The notes under the pieces: generated by a model
What the model saw: only the letters and a program-made list of their open reading frames with translations
What the model was told of the DNA's origin: nothing
Databases searched by the model: none
Made by a program: the position numbers and the translations under genes
Part shown: positions 50,046 to 63,000 of the stretch, piece by piece
Layout: each line of letters starts with the position of its first letter
Numbering within the stretch: the first letter of the stretch is position 1
Source of the DNA: Cristatella mucedo
Taxonomy: Eukaryota > Bryozoa > Phylactolaemata > Cristatellidae
Direction: 5' to 3'
NCBI GenBank assembly: GCA_009760855.2
Contig: WPIO01000007.1
Span: 1,221,001 to 1,285,000, forward strand
DNA length: 64,000 bases

Positions 50046-51703
50046 AGAAGCAAGTAACGAGAATTATTTTGGCAGGACATTTAATATATTTATAGCACGA
50101 GCCATAGTCTCGGTTGAAGTTTATTAATGGCATTCACAGTTTATGGCCGATTTTAGTTATGTGAGCTGCACCAAGCGCGCGCCGGTAAAGAAACGACGAA
50201 ATGCAGACACCCTGTGGGGCTTCAACACTGTTGTATTTCGTTGTATTGTATTTGTATATCGTTGTATTTATTGTATTTGCATTTAATTATGGTTGTATTT
50301 CATCAACGCTCGCAGCGTTACACCGCACAGCCGCTCTGCACTCCGTCCTGCTTCCCACCGCCCTCTCCTGTCCAGGCAGCGATACACCCTTGTAAAACAT
50401 TAAATCATTCAATCATAATACAATCTCACCCATAAACCAAAACCACGAACCCGTAAACAAGCCAGCTTAGGCCATGCTATTCTCGCTCTGGCCAGTTGTG
50501 TGGCCCTGCGGTGCTTGCGGAAATGTGCTGTGGCCAGTCGATAGCCCAGTGGAGTTCTTGGCGAGAGTGTTCTTGGCGCTGCGCCCGTTGTATTGGCCAG
50601 TGCCATTTATGGCTGTAATGAGTGGTGAGTCGCGGCCTGCAGAGGCACGGGAGAGAGTTGCAACGAGGACGCCGGGGAGAGCGGTTGGATGCTGGCTCGC
50701 TGCCAGCGTCCCTGAGATACACATTGCTTTGAAGCCGCCAAGGTGGCCGTGCACCGTCACGTGTGCGCCGCTGGTGGCATTTTACTATATCAAGTCATGA
50801 CCACCGTGAACAGCCAGATCCGTCACTTTCCTCTCGCCGGCTTTGCTAAAGGTTTACTCAGCATATATTCAGTAATTCAGTTAAGTCGAACAATATGGAT
50901 TTCTCATGACGAAACCGTGACACCAGGAAAGAGCTGTAAGTGCTAGAGTTGGTTAGCGTATGAATTAAATAATTGCAGAGTTGCAGAGTGCTGAGTTAAT
51001 TCTTCCTGGTGTCTTAATTTAAATGCTCTCTGACCGGCAACCACCTAACGCTCGCATCTTTTATTCAAAAGACCTTGCCACCGCCAGCCGCCATGTTCGC
51101 TCCGAGTGGTGTAGGATTCGACACTATGGACACCCGCAGATGGCTAGCTATGAATCTTCATTACTCTTTAGTGTCACTTTAGCGTCGAGCGAGCCTGCGC
51201 CAGTCTAAGGGCTAACGGTCGCCAAGTGTGAGTCATTAGCCAGCCATCCTCGATGGCTGCTAGTGGGTGCCGAAATCGCCACTTGAGCAGTCGGCTAGTG
51301 CTCCAGTGTCGGGCTCCGCGAAGCTGGACTGGCTGGAACGGCTAGCAGACAGACAGAGAAGCGTGACTACTGGTAGATACGCCGTTGCTGGAAGTGTGTA
51401 TCCTGACTTGCAAGGCTTTCCTCGGGTTAGCTTCTTCACAGCGCGCTTAATTTTGGGACCAGTTTCAACTTCCTCGCGCCTCCACCTCAGCTCGTCTCTA
51501 CACTAATCGCCAATTTCTTAAAACTGAACAGACTATTGGCGACAAAAGCGTTTGCTCTGCTGGTCATAGGCTGCGGATTTCACTTCCATTATGCATGTGC
51601 CACAGTGATATCTCGTCTCGCGCTGTTAGCTAGGACACCCTTTCCCGCCACTTCACTTTGCTATACTTGCTTCCTTAATTGCCAGCGTGATTTAGGATAT
51701 ACA

Positions 51704-51710
51704 TAGATCA

Positions 51711-51769
<59 letters not shown>

Positions 51770-51824
51770 ATATGATATAATAATATAATATATAAATATA
51801 TATATCTATCTAATGCGTGATCTA
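51704..51824. repeat. (TA)n tract flanked by a 12-bp inverted repeat
   Basis: TAGATCACGCAT (51704-51715) and ATGCGTGATCTA (51813-51824) are perfect inverted repeats around a TA-rich core of about 97 bp, giving a strong potential hairpin. Confidence 0.7.
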
Positions 51825-53169
51825 CTATGCGCCCCCTACTTTCTTGCTGCGTAAGATTAAGTCTTTCGGCACAAAGTAAAGAGTATCAAGTGCCACTCTA
51901 TCCTTTGGACGCTATATTCTAGAAAATCTGGCGTAACGCCCGATTAGCCTTTCTAACCGCGAGGAGCTACAGGCGGTCACAAACACGCATATCAAATGCG
52001 TGACATTCAGACCGACATCACTTAGCTTTTAGTGCCACAGTATATCATTAAAAGGTGGTGGCGCACGCATCTCTGTCAACCTGATCAGAGAGTACCTGTC
52101 AAGACCACTATTACCCGATAAAGTGGGCTGCAATATAAATTGCTGTCGCTTCAGTGTGCTTCGGTGGCCGAAACCAAAAACGCATCCGATACGTAAAACG
52201 CATCACTCGATACGCAAGCCGCTGACGAGGCTTTCTTAGATATTCTGTCAAAGTGCACGGACACTTACGGAGACAGAAAAATCAAAAACGAGATTAATTG
52301 CCCTCTAGTTAAAATATTTGCCGGATTCTGCAATTTTATTAAACTAAGCAGACAGTGCTCTCATGCAACCTTCATTGAGGGCCATCGAAACAATGCAGGC
52401 CCTTGAAAGTAGTGCAGGTGAACGTGCAACCGTGCGTTTGGAAATGGAGCCTCGGGTCAGGAAGTGGTTGCATAGATGCAGCGATTAGGATACTTAACTG
52501 CGCTGCATACCGCCAGCACTGACGAAATTTTGCCTGGAGGATCCGCCAATCCTAGAGAATACTAATTGAATATTTTATATTTCACGGTCTTACTAGCACT
52601 GATTTGCCGCCTTATATGGCCCCGTTCTTGAAATTGGTTGACACTGATATTCATACAGGCGTCCGTCCAACGTAAAAAAAACCTTACGGTCACAGCTCCG
52701 CGATGACCGTGCAGAACCCAGGAATTTTGAGGCAGAGCTTTGTCACATATCTCGATATGAGAGGTTTAACTACGTATTACAACAGTCGGCAAGCCAAATT
52801 TATACAGCTCGTATCATAAATGTTCTGTTTCCAAACAAAAGATTTGCCTGCGCTACATAAAATAACTATGCGAACTGTAAGACACTGAAGCTGTGCAACC
52901 TACTGACAAGCTTCGGCAAACTTTACTAAGGCCAACAATCGTGTGGCTGATGCTACAGCCTTTCACACTAAAGTTCGATAGTATATATTATGAGGCTACT
53001 AGAAATGATAACCTCAAAACCTTCTAGAGTTTTGAGCAATTTCAAGTTCGCAATGCATATTCTTCAGCGTAAGACCCACTTGGTCCACGTGGCTATCTAG
53101 AGTTACAGAAATGGGACACATACATACAGGTACCTTCGCACATTGAAACCGCAGTTGGGTAAATGAGCA

Positions 53170-53310
53170 GTAACAATAATAATAATAATAATGCACTTGA
53201 TAAAGGGCCCTCAGAGAACTTAATCTCTTTCTAGGCGCTTTACATTTGCTGCAAAGGGAAATGCAATTGAATGGTAAGTAAAATCATGCTTGAAAAACAA
53301 ACAAAATGAA
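53170..53310 (-). mobile_element. LINE family 1, 3' UTR and tail
   Basis: Starts with (AATAAT)n, then ACTTAATCTCTTTCTAGGCG and the 3' UTR block AAATGCAATTGAATGGTAAG, the exact reverse of the 3' ends at 6060 and 34900. Confidence 0.8.
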
Positions 53311-53984
53311 TAAATATGAATATCTATTCGGTTTATTGCTGACCCACGTGGCATGCCTTCAGCTTGTGAATTCAAATTTTTCAAGATGCTCATCTTCCAC
53401 GGAGGAGTTTAACTGATATTTCAGGCTAACACTTTTTGTTTTTTGCTATGATGGCATGAGCCAGAAGGGATGTCCGTGAGAGCAGAAAATAAAGATCCAG
53501 GACGTTTGATGATATGTATAGCAAAACCTATCCGACCGAAATAATTCGAGTGTCCTTCTGTACAATCAGAGCTCAACTCGCAATTCATATTTCACTCTGA
53601 AACACAAAGTACTAGCCAAGCTAGGGAATTTACAAGGTACAAAACCACACTGAAAATGAAGCTTTTTAATAGTCACGAGGATGCACTTCAACAAGCTTCA
53701 TGCATGTACCTAGATCAGCTAAGGTTCAGCACATTTTTTAGATCCAAGTCACGGATGCTGCCTAGATCCGCAATTTGGTTATTTGTAGATATGGTGCTTC
53801 CGATTTACATCCATATTAGGCACGGTTTCAAGTCATTTTTTCTTTTTCGTAGGAATCGTCAAAACTTCTCTGAGCCCATTTTGAACATGCTTGTCTTTGG
53901 AAAAATACCATAAGCAAATATTCGATTGCCTGACCAATTTTACTAAAAGTATTTTATTGACATTACCACTTGAATTTTGTCAAG

Positions 53985-54170
53985 AAATGTAGTCACCTGC
54001 CAGTCGGGAGTGAGTTCTAGGCTTTGGCTGCATTCGAACTGAAGGCATGCTTCCAAAGAATTTATAGTTGGTATGAAGCACCGCTACACGAGATGAGTCG
54101 GAGAAGCAGGCGCACACATGCACAGCCAGCAGCATACCTATCCTGATTGGGGAATAGTTCTGACCGGTAG
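53985..54170 (-). mobile_element. LINE family 1, RT C-terminal fragment
   Basis: Minus strand carries the equivalent of the family's NLKSFGDRAFSSYAPKAW region in decayed form (TNYKFFGSMPSVRMQPKP). It stands head to head with the plus copy starting at 54183. Confidence 0.5.
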
Positions 54171-54182
54171 GCTGGAGTAAGA

Positions 54183-54545
54183 AAATGAAGGGTTCGTATG
54201 GTCCCAAAGCCTGCAACTCACTCCCACCTTGCGTCACTACATCTCCTGACTTGACTATTTACAATGAAACTAAAAATCGCATTTTTTTATCGAAGCATTT
54301 AGTGGGCCCCTGTGATTGGACCTTTATGTGTTTATGCGTGCTGACACTGCATGTTGCCATTAACCATACTTGCATTCTGAACCTCTGCATGTCATCCCTA
54401 AGCATGCTATTCTTATTGTTTATTGAGCATGCTACCATTAACCATTCGATCGTGCTTCCTTAGCAGCAAATGTAAAGTGCCTAGAAAGAGATTTCGTTCT
54501 CTTAGGGAACTATATATCAAATGTATTATTATTATTATTATTATA
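54183..54545 (+). mobile_element. LINE family 1, 3' end only
   Basis: Begins in the last part of the ORF (CCCAAAGCCTGCAACTCACT), passes through the 3' UTR and ends TAAAGTGCCTAGAAAGAGAT with (ATT)n to about 54543. Confidence 0.8.
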
Positions 54546-56367
54546 AAGGGACTAATCAGGGAGGAGCATAACCTTGAAGTAGATACCCTGCTTGATTAGG
54601 ATCCAGTGCAGGTAGGCAAGTGATGTAAGGCGACTACACAGTGCTTGGCGATCACATTGGCAAGAGGGAGAACATATACTGTGAAAAAAGCAGACCACAT
54701 ATGGAGCCCTGGAGTGCAAGCAAAGTACTTTAGTGGTTCTTAGGATAATTGTTGTCCATTAAGATTAATCTCCCATTTACGAAGTTACAACTGTGCCAGT
54801 GACGTCCGGACAAAAATAAAGAATTAGGTCAAAGAAGAAGTGGCAATGCCTACCAAGCCCTTTTTGGTCGATTGATTTAGTGACGATACCTCTAACGTGA
54901 CTTTAATTACAGTGATGGGTGATGAAGTTGCTTCCAGTGATCTTGAGATGAGCTGCCTGGGTCACACAAGTGGTGAGAGGACAATATAATAATAACCATA
55001 ATAATGCTAGGAATAACTTTGTGCAGTGCTCTAGGAGAAATAAGTCTTCAACCAGGCATTTTGCAATCAGTTGATTATTATATGGTTAGGGAATAGTAAA
55101 GATTCCTTGCCGTGGCATAAAGGCTGCTCTGAAGGCTTATCAGACTATCTAGCTCAGGCAGGTCGACTTCTTTAACCGTACCACTAGCTCACCGATCTAT
55201 GTGCAGCACCCGGTAGACAGGCTGCTTGCCATGCTGGATAGCCATCTGAATCAGCCAGAGAGTGCCCTCTTTGAAAACTTGCCCACAGACCCATGTACCA
55301 CCCCCGACAGCCTCGCTCAAGGCACCTTTGTTTGGTAGGCCTCTACGAGGCAATCGAAGTAAAACTGCCATGCTATCACAACTAGGACCAATGTGCGCTC
55401 ACTGTTGCATAGCGCTTAGTGATCGTCGGCAAAGGCAGTGACCACATGCATTAACGATGACAGCAAGGAACCGAGCCGATAGTCTGAGCTATTTACTAAC
55501 CAGAGATAAACTCCATTACTGATTGCTAGGGCAATCTGCAGTTACCTGCACTAGAGGGCAGTAAAAAATGCACAAACTGAAAAGTTGAATACCAAAGCAC
55601 GAGCACAGCATGCCACCAAAGCATGGCCACCACTCTGTATGTACTCATGGCAGGTGTCCAAGTTAGCAGCCATTAAATGAACCGAATGACCTCACCCATT
55701 GCCCGATGATCTGGATGTTCGCCACACTGTGGCCTCTCTCCGGATCAAATTTGCATACATGCCAATCGGGCGCACAGGCAATTTGCAAAGTTAAACAGGA
55801 TGCACTGCTCGAAAAATATGCCTTGGGTGTACCCAGTTTCTGCCAAAAAATAAAACCTTAGCATAGCCTCAATTTTTTGAAGGCCATGCGCTGGCTGCGC
55901 ACCACCGTTGGTCAGCAAACACAACGGTGGCTAATAATGAGACTCCGATATGCTTGAAAAGAGGTTAGCAAGTACTGACGTGGTTACATGTGTGTGGCCG
56001 CCTGAAAAGGCCATGTGATCCGGCCACAAACGCGGGATCAGTACACTCGCCTTTGTCCGTGCTGTGCGCTGCGCTTTGGAAGGGAGCCTCGCCAATAGCT
56101 CAGGATTCAGCTGCACCCACTTTGCCCTCATCTGCAGCTCGGCAGTTCTGCTCAGCAGCAGACGTCGAGCAAGCGAACGGAGCGAGTGCTGCTGCTGACG
56201 CAGCACTCACGCCACGCTCGCAGTGCACACGCCGACGGAACAACATCGTCAACCGTGGAGGACGTCGGTAGGCATGATGGTGCGACTTCGAGCACATCCT
56301 GTGCACACCTTTTCGTCAGGCACGGCCACCACGGGATGCGCTCCTGCTCTCATCCACGGTAGACTCT
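54546..56367. other. Region downstream of the myosin stop, nothing firmly recognised
   Basis: Would contain the myosin 3' UTR on the minus strand. A minus frame at 55189-55371 ends next to a GTGAGC but has no known motif or partner exon. No repeat family was identified. Confidence 0.35.
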
Positions 56368-56991
56368 CTACAGCTTCTGACAATAGTTGGAAGGAAAGAG
56401 GCCTTCCTTGCCGCGAAGCCTTCCTTTCCACCAGCCGGACTCGTCTGAAATCGGCGAAGCGAGCTGCAATCACGATACAGCTCACCATGCCATGCACCTT
56501 TCGAGACCCACCCGCCCAGACTTACATACAAGCAACACTCTCTACGTCAGGCTGTTCAAGGAAAATGGAGGCAGAAGCATTCACATCGATTCAGCACAAT
56601 GTCATTGACGTAACAAAATGCAGCAGTGGCTGGCAAATGGTGGCAGCAGGAGCAGCGGCAACGGAGGGCGCTTCATCGCCAATCAGCATCGACTCATACA
56701 GGATGAGCAATTGCTGCACTATCCCACATGCTAAAATGTTTATGACAACGAGACGTGCAGCACAGCCTCCTTCCCCAAGAAGACCCCAGCCAGCGACTTG
56801 GCCGTGCTAAATGTGACCGACCTTTGAAGCAGCTAAAACGAGAACCAGGGCCCAGCAACACTTACATGTCAACCCTCGCCCCCAGCATTGGCAGGCTGCA
56901 TTGTGGGCTACTTGACCTTTGGTGTGCACATGCAACTACTAGCACAATCGCACACATGCAAGCACCCATGCACACACAGACACACACACAT

Positions 56992-57048
<57 letters not shown>

Positions 57049-60000
57049 CACAATCGCACGCACGCACACGCACACAAGCACACTCGTACACACTCAATAG
57101 GATGGACTCAATCACATACTTGGGCTCTCCACAGCACAGACAAACAGAGGTCTCGAGCACATGGGCAATCATTAATAGGTGGATAATAATGCTTGTGTTG
57201 TCCTGAATTGAAGAAAGCTTGCCATGTTAATTGCCAATGCAGTAAATAATCTGCACTGGTGCATGGCACATGACCTGCAAAGGCCACCACTCACTTTCTT
57301 TCACGACCTCTATGACGTCTCCCTCGTTGAAGCTGAGTTCATCAGTGTCCTGTGCATCGTATGCGTACAGGCACTTCATTCGAGGCAGTGCAGGTGCGGC
57401 CGCTGCCGGCTTAGGCGCAGCTGGCGGTTTGGATGGGCGGCAGCTAGCAGGCGGCGGCGGCCTCTTCTCCACACTCGCCCGCCTGTGCATCCTGTAAAAT
57501 GGAGGCAATAAGGTAGGAGGCAGGTGCACAGAAAGATGCAGAAAGAGATGTGCCAAGCAAACCAAGTGAAAGACGAGGCATTTTTCTAATCAAGCCAAAC
57601 TTAGACGAACAAACTTCACATGCAGATGACGTAACCAGGGACTTCTGATAATTCAAGCACCTCAGACGTATCTCTGTCTGTAACACCACCAATATGCAAA
57701 CACTAAATTGATGCTATATTGGAGTTTTCTATAGCATACTCAAAAAAACCTAAGTTGCTTGCATTGCACACACGTTAGTCAGCAGACTTCATCTGAAGCA
57801 ACAAAGAGAAAGCAAGAAGCACAACTGAGTGGGGCAGACATTTGAGGAAGCAACTAGCATCAAAGTAGCAACACACGACGGCTAGAAAGGATGTGCCAGA
57901 GTTGGCAGCAGAAGAGAGGATGGATGGTGTTGCGAAAGATTTGTGGAAGTGAGTTCCATAATCCACGCATGATCCGAAGAGTACCGCCTGCAGTATTTAA
58001 ATGAAAGAATGTTTATCGTCTTGTAAGGACACGAGGGCAAGAGAGAGGTGAAACCGGTACCACACACAGCTAAGTATGCAGAAAACAAGACGTGGCAGAC
58101 CTTGTGGGTCAGAGTAAATAATAATAATAATAACAATAACAATAAAGACATTTGTAGAGCAACCAAAGACGACTAAATCTCTTTCTAGGTACTTTAGGTA
58201 TACTGGAAAGAAAGAGTAATTGTGCACTTCGTCCACTGATCAACCAGAAGTCATCGCAACTCCTTTTGCCAAGGAAACACGTGGTGGAATTTCTTGGATT
58301 AAAACATCTGAGCAAACATGCTAATCACCAACTGAAGAGGCATAATGGCTTTTTTGGTTGCTGCGAGGGAGGGAGCACAATTCTGCAGCCTGAGAGCACT
58401 GGGAGGAGACCCTACGACGGCTCAGACTGCCTAAGCAGCCGCAGGCTCACGAGTGGAGGAAAGCTGCCGATGAATGCAGATGACTCGGCAGTCCTACCTA
58501 AATCCAAGCATTGGTGGCATCTGTGGGGACATTTATCTACCACAAACTGCTGCCAGCTGTCGGGCTGGGACAATGGCTCGAGAGTGCAAAAACAAGGCAT
58601 GCATGGAATATAAGGGCCACCGAAGGAGTACAGGAGAAGGAAGGGCTTGATCCCTCGATGTCGGCAGCCGTATAGAGTGTGTAGACTGAGCTCGGTCGGC
58701 ATGGTTTGGAGAATAAAGTGTTTGGTGCTGGAGCCAGCAGGCCTGTTGCTCGGTCGCGCTACCCAGCCCGACGACACGTCGTGCAGAGGCTGTCGCGGTT
58801 GACCGGCCATTACCAAGATACAGTATAGTCTCGTACACTCATCGATAAAACAGAGCCTGGGCAGCAGACAGGGGTGAAATTGCAAGGTTATCTACCAATA
58901 TATAAAGCTCGTTTGCCAGTCCCCTAGTTAGTCCAATTGTCCTCAGCGACTTCACATTTACACTGTGCCATTAGTGATGTATTTATAACAGGTGCATTGC
59001 AAAATAGCAATGGTGAGTATCAAAATAGGGGGCAGGGGATAATATAGTTTGCTAATTTGCATATGAATCAGAAACATATAGTCTCATAAATGTAATTGAA
59101 CGCTGAAATTCTGGAAATTCCCTGGACGATGGACTTGAAAGGGCTGTTTACAGGGTAGCCATGATGGCACTCCAGCAGCTTTCTGTCTCCCTTTGCTGTG
59201 GCCCAAGTAACGACTTGGGGTTCTGCTTGGACCAGCTGAGATGGTGTATTGGAAAGCTGCCAGAGAGCTGGTGCCAGTGAGCCTGCCCAACCGGAAGTCG
59301 TGCTGCATCTGTCTCTGGGCAAGCAATGGACACATGTAAATAAAATCTGCCCATGATTCTTCATGATGGTAAGCATTTAATTTAAACTTTTAATTTAATA
59401 CCAGCTGATTCAACAGCCTCTTTTGTATAGCGACAGAAGAGCTTTTACGGCTACCCCCACCACTTGCAGCTGCAATACAAGATCACCCACCGCAGGATTC
59501 GAACCCACGATTTCGGGATCGAAGCCGTGAAAAGCAACCGCCTCACTTAGTGTGCCATCACGGCTCACTGAAACCAACACGAACGCACAGTAAGACGTGA
59601 CGTTCGCCTGAGCGTTTGAGGCACACTGTGCGCAGCAGCACCGGCCGAGTCTTGCCTGTCCACATGTTCTATACAGGCAACTCAATGCTGATTCACTACC
59701 GGGTGGTGATGAATACGTTAATAGACATTACATTAGAATTTATTCTAAAAGAAAAATGAAATAAAATTTAGTAATAGGCTTCAGTTTGCCTTCTATACGC
59801 CCAGGTCAGAGGACATTCGTACATGCTTTCCAAAACAAGTTGTTTTCCGTAGTTTTTCACTTGTGTATGCTAATTCCCATGTTAAACCTACGGTTTCCGC
59901 CACCACTGTGCACCGGGGAGTTCTCATAGCAATGAATTGGGAACTAATGGAAACAAATCGAGCAGAATATAATCGCACCTATCGCCGACAACAACGAGAA

Positions 60001-63000
60001 AAACGAGCAACATAGGAAGCCACTCGGTGTCAACTGCCAAAACTCGACAGAAACGTTGAACACGACAAAAACTTCAACAAGGAGGGTCGGGAGAAGCCAG
60101 AGAGCTTCGTGCTGTCAAAACGTAGCAAACGCCTCACTTATGACAAGGTAAAAACAGAAAGAAACAGAAGGTGGGATTCGAGCACTTAACGACCCAAGTC
60201 GTGGTATGCAGTCCTTGCACTACGGTAGGCAGGGCTCATCAGTTATGCGGGGCTAGCTACTAGGTCAGTGGACACTCAGTCACGAATTGTACTGAACACT
60301 GAAATTTTCCGTAATTTTTCATGAGCATCAGCTAGTATGCTAATAGCTGCAAAAATCGTAATGACATGTAATATACCGTCGAGTAGGAAGAGCCAAAAAT
60401 TGCCACAAGTGGCAATGCACGAGCAGACGAGGGTGTGAAGAAACAATGACCTCACGGTCGGCGACAATATCATGCAGAAAGAAAGAACCAGGCGAAGACG
60501 ATGGTAATGATAAAAAAATGAGGGATGTGGCATTATGCACCCACATGTCATCAGAAGGCCACTTACCCAGCTACACCAGCATCCGGAGTCTGCATAAAGC
60601 TTGCTTTGGAGAGGTCTTTATTGACGGCGGTCTTTGCAAACTTCTGAGCACCCTCCTTTGGAAGTTGAGGAGAGAATTCGGCACTGAGCCGCTTTGACAG
60701 CTGCTTGGTCACTGGAGCTTGCCGAGCTAAAGAAACACCGGAATCTTAAAACACCTAAATCAGCATGTTCATGGCTTCGAGCAAAAGCCGTCAGCTGCTG
60801 GGGTTTGCTGTCAGTGTCAATATGTGGCATTGCCCCGTGAAAGAAATATTTACATTTGGGGCAAAACAGTATGGCCACCACTGCTGTGGCTGTAAACTCG
60901 CTAGGGTAATAGAGGGTTTTCTACGACGTCAGGCATCCTAAATTTATGCGAAGCATATGAAAATAGGTATTGACGACCCAAAAAAAAATCCCAGCTGATT
61001 AAACAGCCTCTTTTTGTATAGCGACGGAAGAGCCTTTACGGCTATCACCACCGCTTGCAGAGGCGATAAAGAATCGCCCACCGCAGGAATCGAATCCACG
61101 ACCTCGGGGCCGAGGTCGTTAAAAGCAACCACCTTACCTAGTGTGCTGTCACGGCTCAAACATGTATGCTGTTGCTGTGTATGCATTTAGTGTGACGTCA
61201 CACTACCACGATTCTTTATGATCTCAACAGAACAGTTTAAGCCGTTTGCAGCCCCCTCGAATCAGTCTTTCGAATATGTTGTTTTTGAGTTCACCCGACA
61301 GCAAGCTATCAATGGTGGCAGTAGTCTATCGTCCTCCAGGTGCTAAGTCATCCTTTATTTCAGATTTTTCTGATATCATTTTGATTCTGTGTGCAAGAAA
61401 TCGATCCTTCTTCGTATGGGTGATCTTAACCTTCATTTTGATAACTTATATCTGACGCCTTCAGCACCAAATTTCGTGCACTGACTCTTTGCCTCTCGTG
61501 GCTAATGTGTATGGCCATACTCATATCAAGGATCACACACTCGACCACATTTTCTCCTTAACTGCATGCTATCACCACCAATTATTACCCAAGTCTGCTT
61601 ATCTGACCACATGCACATCTCATTCAGTCCACAATGTGTGCCCTGCTCCTCCTCCTCTAAAATCACCTGTGAGTCGCGAAACCTCAGGACCCTTGACATA
61701 CTGTCCGTGCGAGAATATCTGCTTTGCTTCTGCTGCTCAATCCCCTTCTGATCTGTCAGCATTGGTAGATTGCTAAAACATGAAACTACCTGACATACTC
61801 GAGTTTGCACCTCGGACTAGATGCACTGTACGCCCTAGCCCTAACAGCCTACGGTTTACCGCAGACATTAAACTAGCTAGATCTACTAAGGGCATGCTTG
61901 AAAAAGCATACACAAGATCAGGGGTGACTGTCCATCGACAGGCATACGAAGACTACTGCAAATCGTACCATGCGATCATAGCAGAGGCCAAGTCTAGCTT
62001 CTATAAACACATGGTTGATTCACATACACAATACAAAAATGCTGATGTCTACGATCAACCATCTCCTTAACCGTTCCCAGATTAGCTCCTTACCTAGTGA
62101 TCCCTGTCATGATCTAGCTGATCGCTTTTCTAGCTTCTTTGTCAACAAGATAGACAAGATCAGGGAGTCAATCCCTAGGGTGGCAGCAACCGGCAGGAAT
62201 CCGGTCCCTCAATTCCATGCCGCACCTTAATGTCTTCATTCAAGGAAGCCACTAATGACCTCGTTCTGAAGCTCATATCCCAATCAAAAAGACAAATAGT
62301 CCTCTAGACCCTATTCCCACGGTCCTGCTTCTACGATGCATAGATCTGCTGCTGCTGCCATGCATAACTAACATAATAAATATGTCATTAGCCTAAGGTC
62401 ATGTCCCAGCACATTTCAAAAAGGCTGTAGCCAGGCCACTAATCAAGAAAACAAACTAGACCAAGAAAACTTGAGCAACTTCCACCCAGTCCCCTTCTAC
62501 CGTTCCTATCAAAGACACTGGAACAAGTCGTGGCAGACCAGCTGAACTCACATATTGAAACTTCCAATCTTGCTAGTAAGTTCAAGTCTCGTTTTAGAGC
62601 AAATCACTCCACAGAATCAGCTTTGCTTCGGGTGTATAATGACCTACTTAGGAATGCAGACTTAGGTAGAATCTCTCTGCTTGTTTCGTTCGATCTTTCG
62701 GCAGCTTTTTGGCTACTGGTGCAGGCCGAACATCCGACCTCAGCCATCTGTCGATATTACTCCATAGTAGTTGTATAGGGTTCAAGCCAGGCAGCTGGCT
62801 GAGCCACTGCACCATACAAAGATTCCTCAAAGAGTACTTTACTCGAGTCATTTGTGGCGGAGAAAAGTCAATTTCACGGCACAATACTCCGTTCGGGAGT
62901 CATTACAGTCATCACCCCTAACCATATTATTCATCTCGTTTGTTTTTCAAGCATAATTTTACTTACCATTCAATTGCATTTCACTTTACAGCAAATGTAA

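Larger units (their letters stand above)
49660..53169. other. Intergenic region with no recognised gene
   Basis: Apart from a LINE-type tail at 49975, a (TA)n hairpin at 51704 and AT-rich patches, nothing was identified. A GC-rich stretch at 50467-50800 is open on both strands (97 and 108 codons) without a recognisable motif. Confidence 0.4.

Noticed and set aside
50467-50800. Overlapping plus (108-codon) and minus (97-codon) frames in a GC-rich stretch
   Set aside because: No known motif, no clear splice borders and both strands open equally, as expected from GC-rich composition.
55189-55371. Minus-strand 60-codon frame ending at a GTGAGC donor-like site, near the myosin gene
   Set aside because: It lies beyond the myosin stop codon, which is well supported at 56368, and it has no recognisable motif or partner exon.
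59068-59376. Minus-strand frames of 68-102 codons considered as an extra myosin exon
   Set aside because: The exons at 60567-60726 and 57295-57491 already join in phase (GG|G), and no tail motif of the family is present here.
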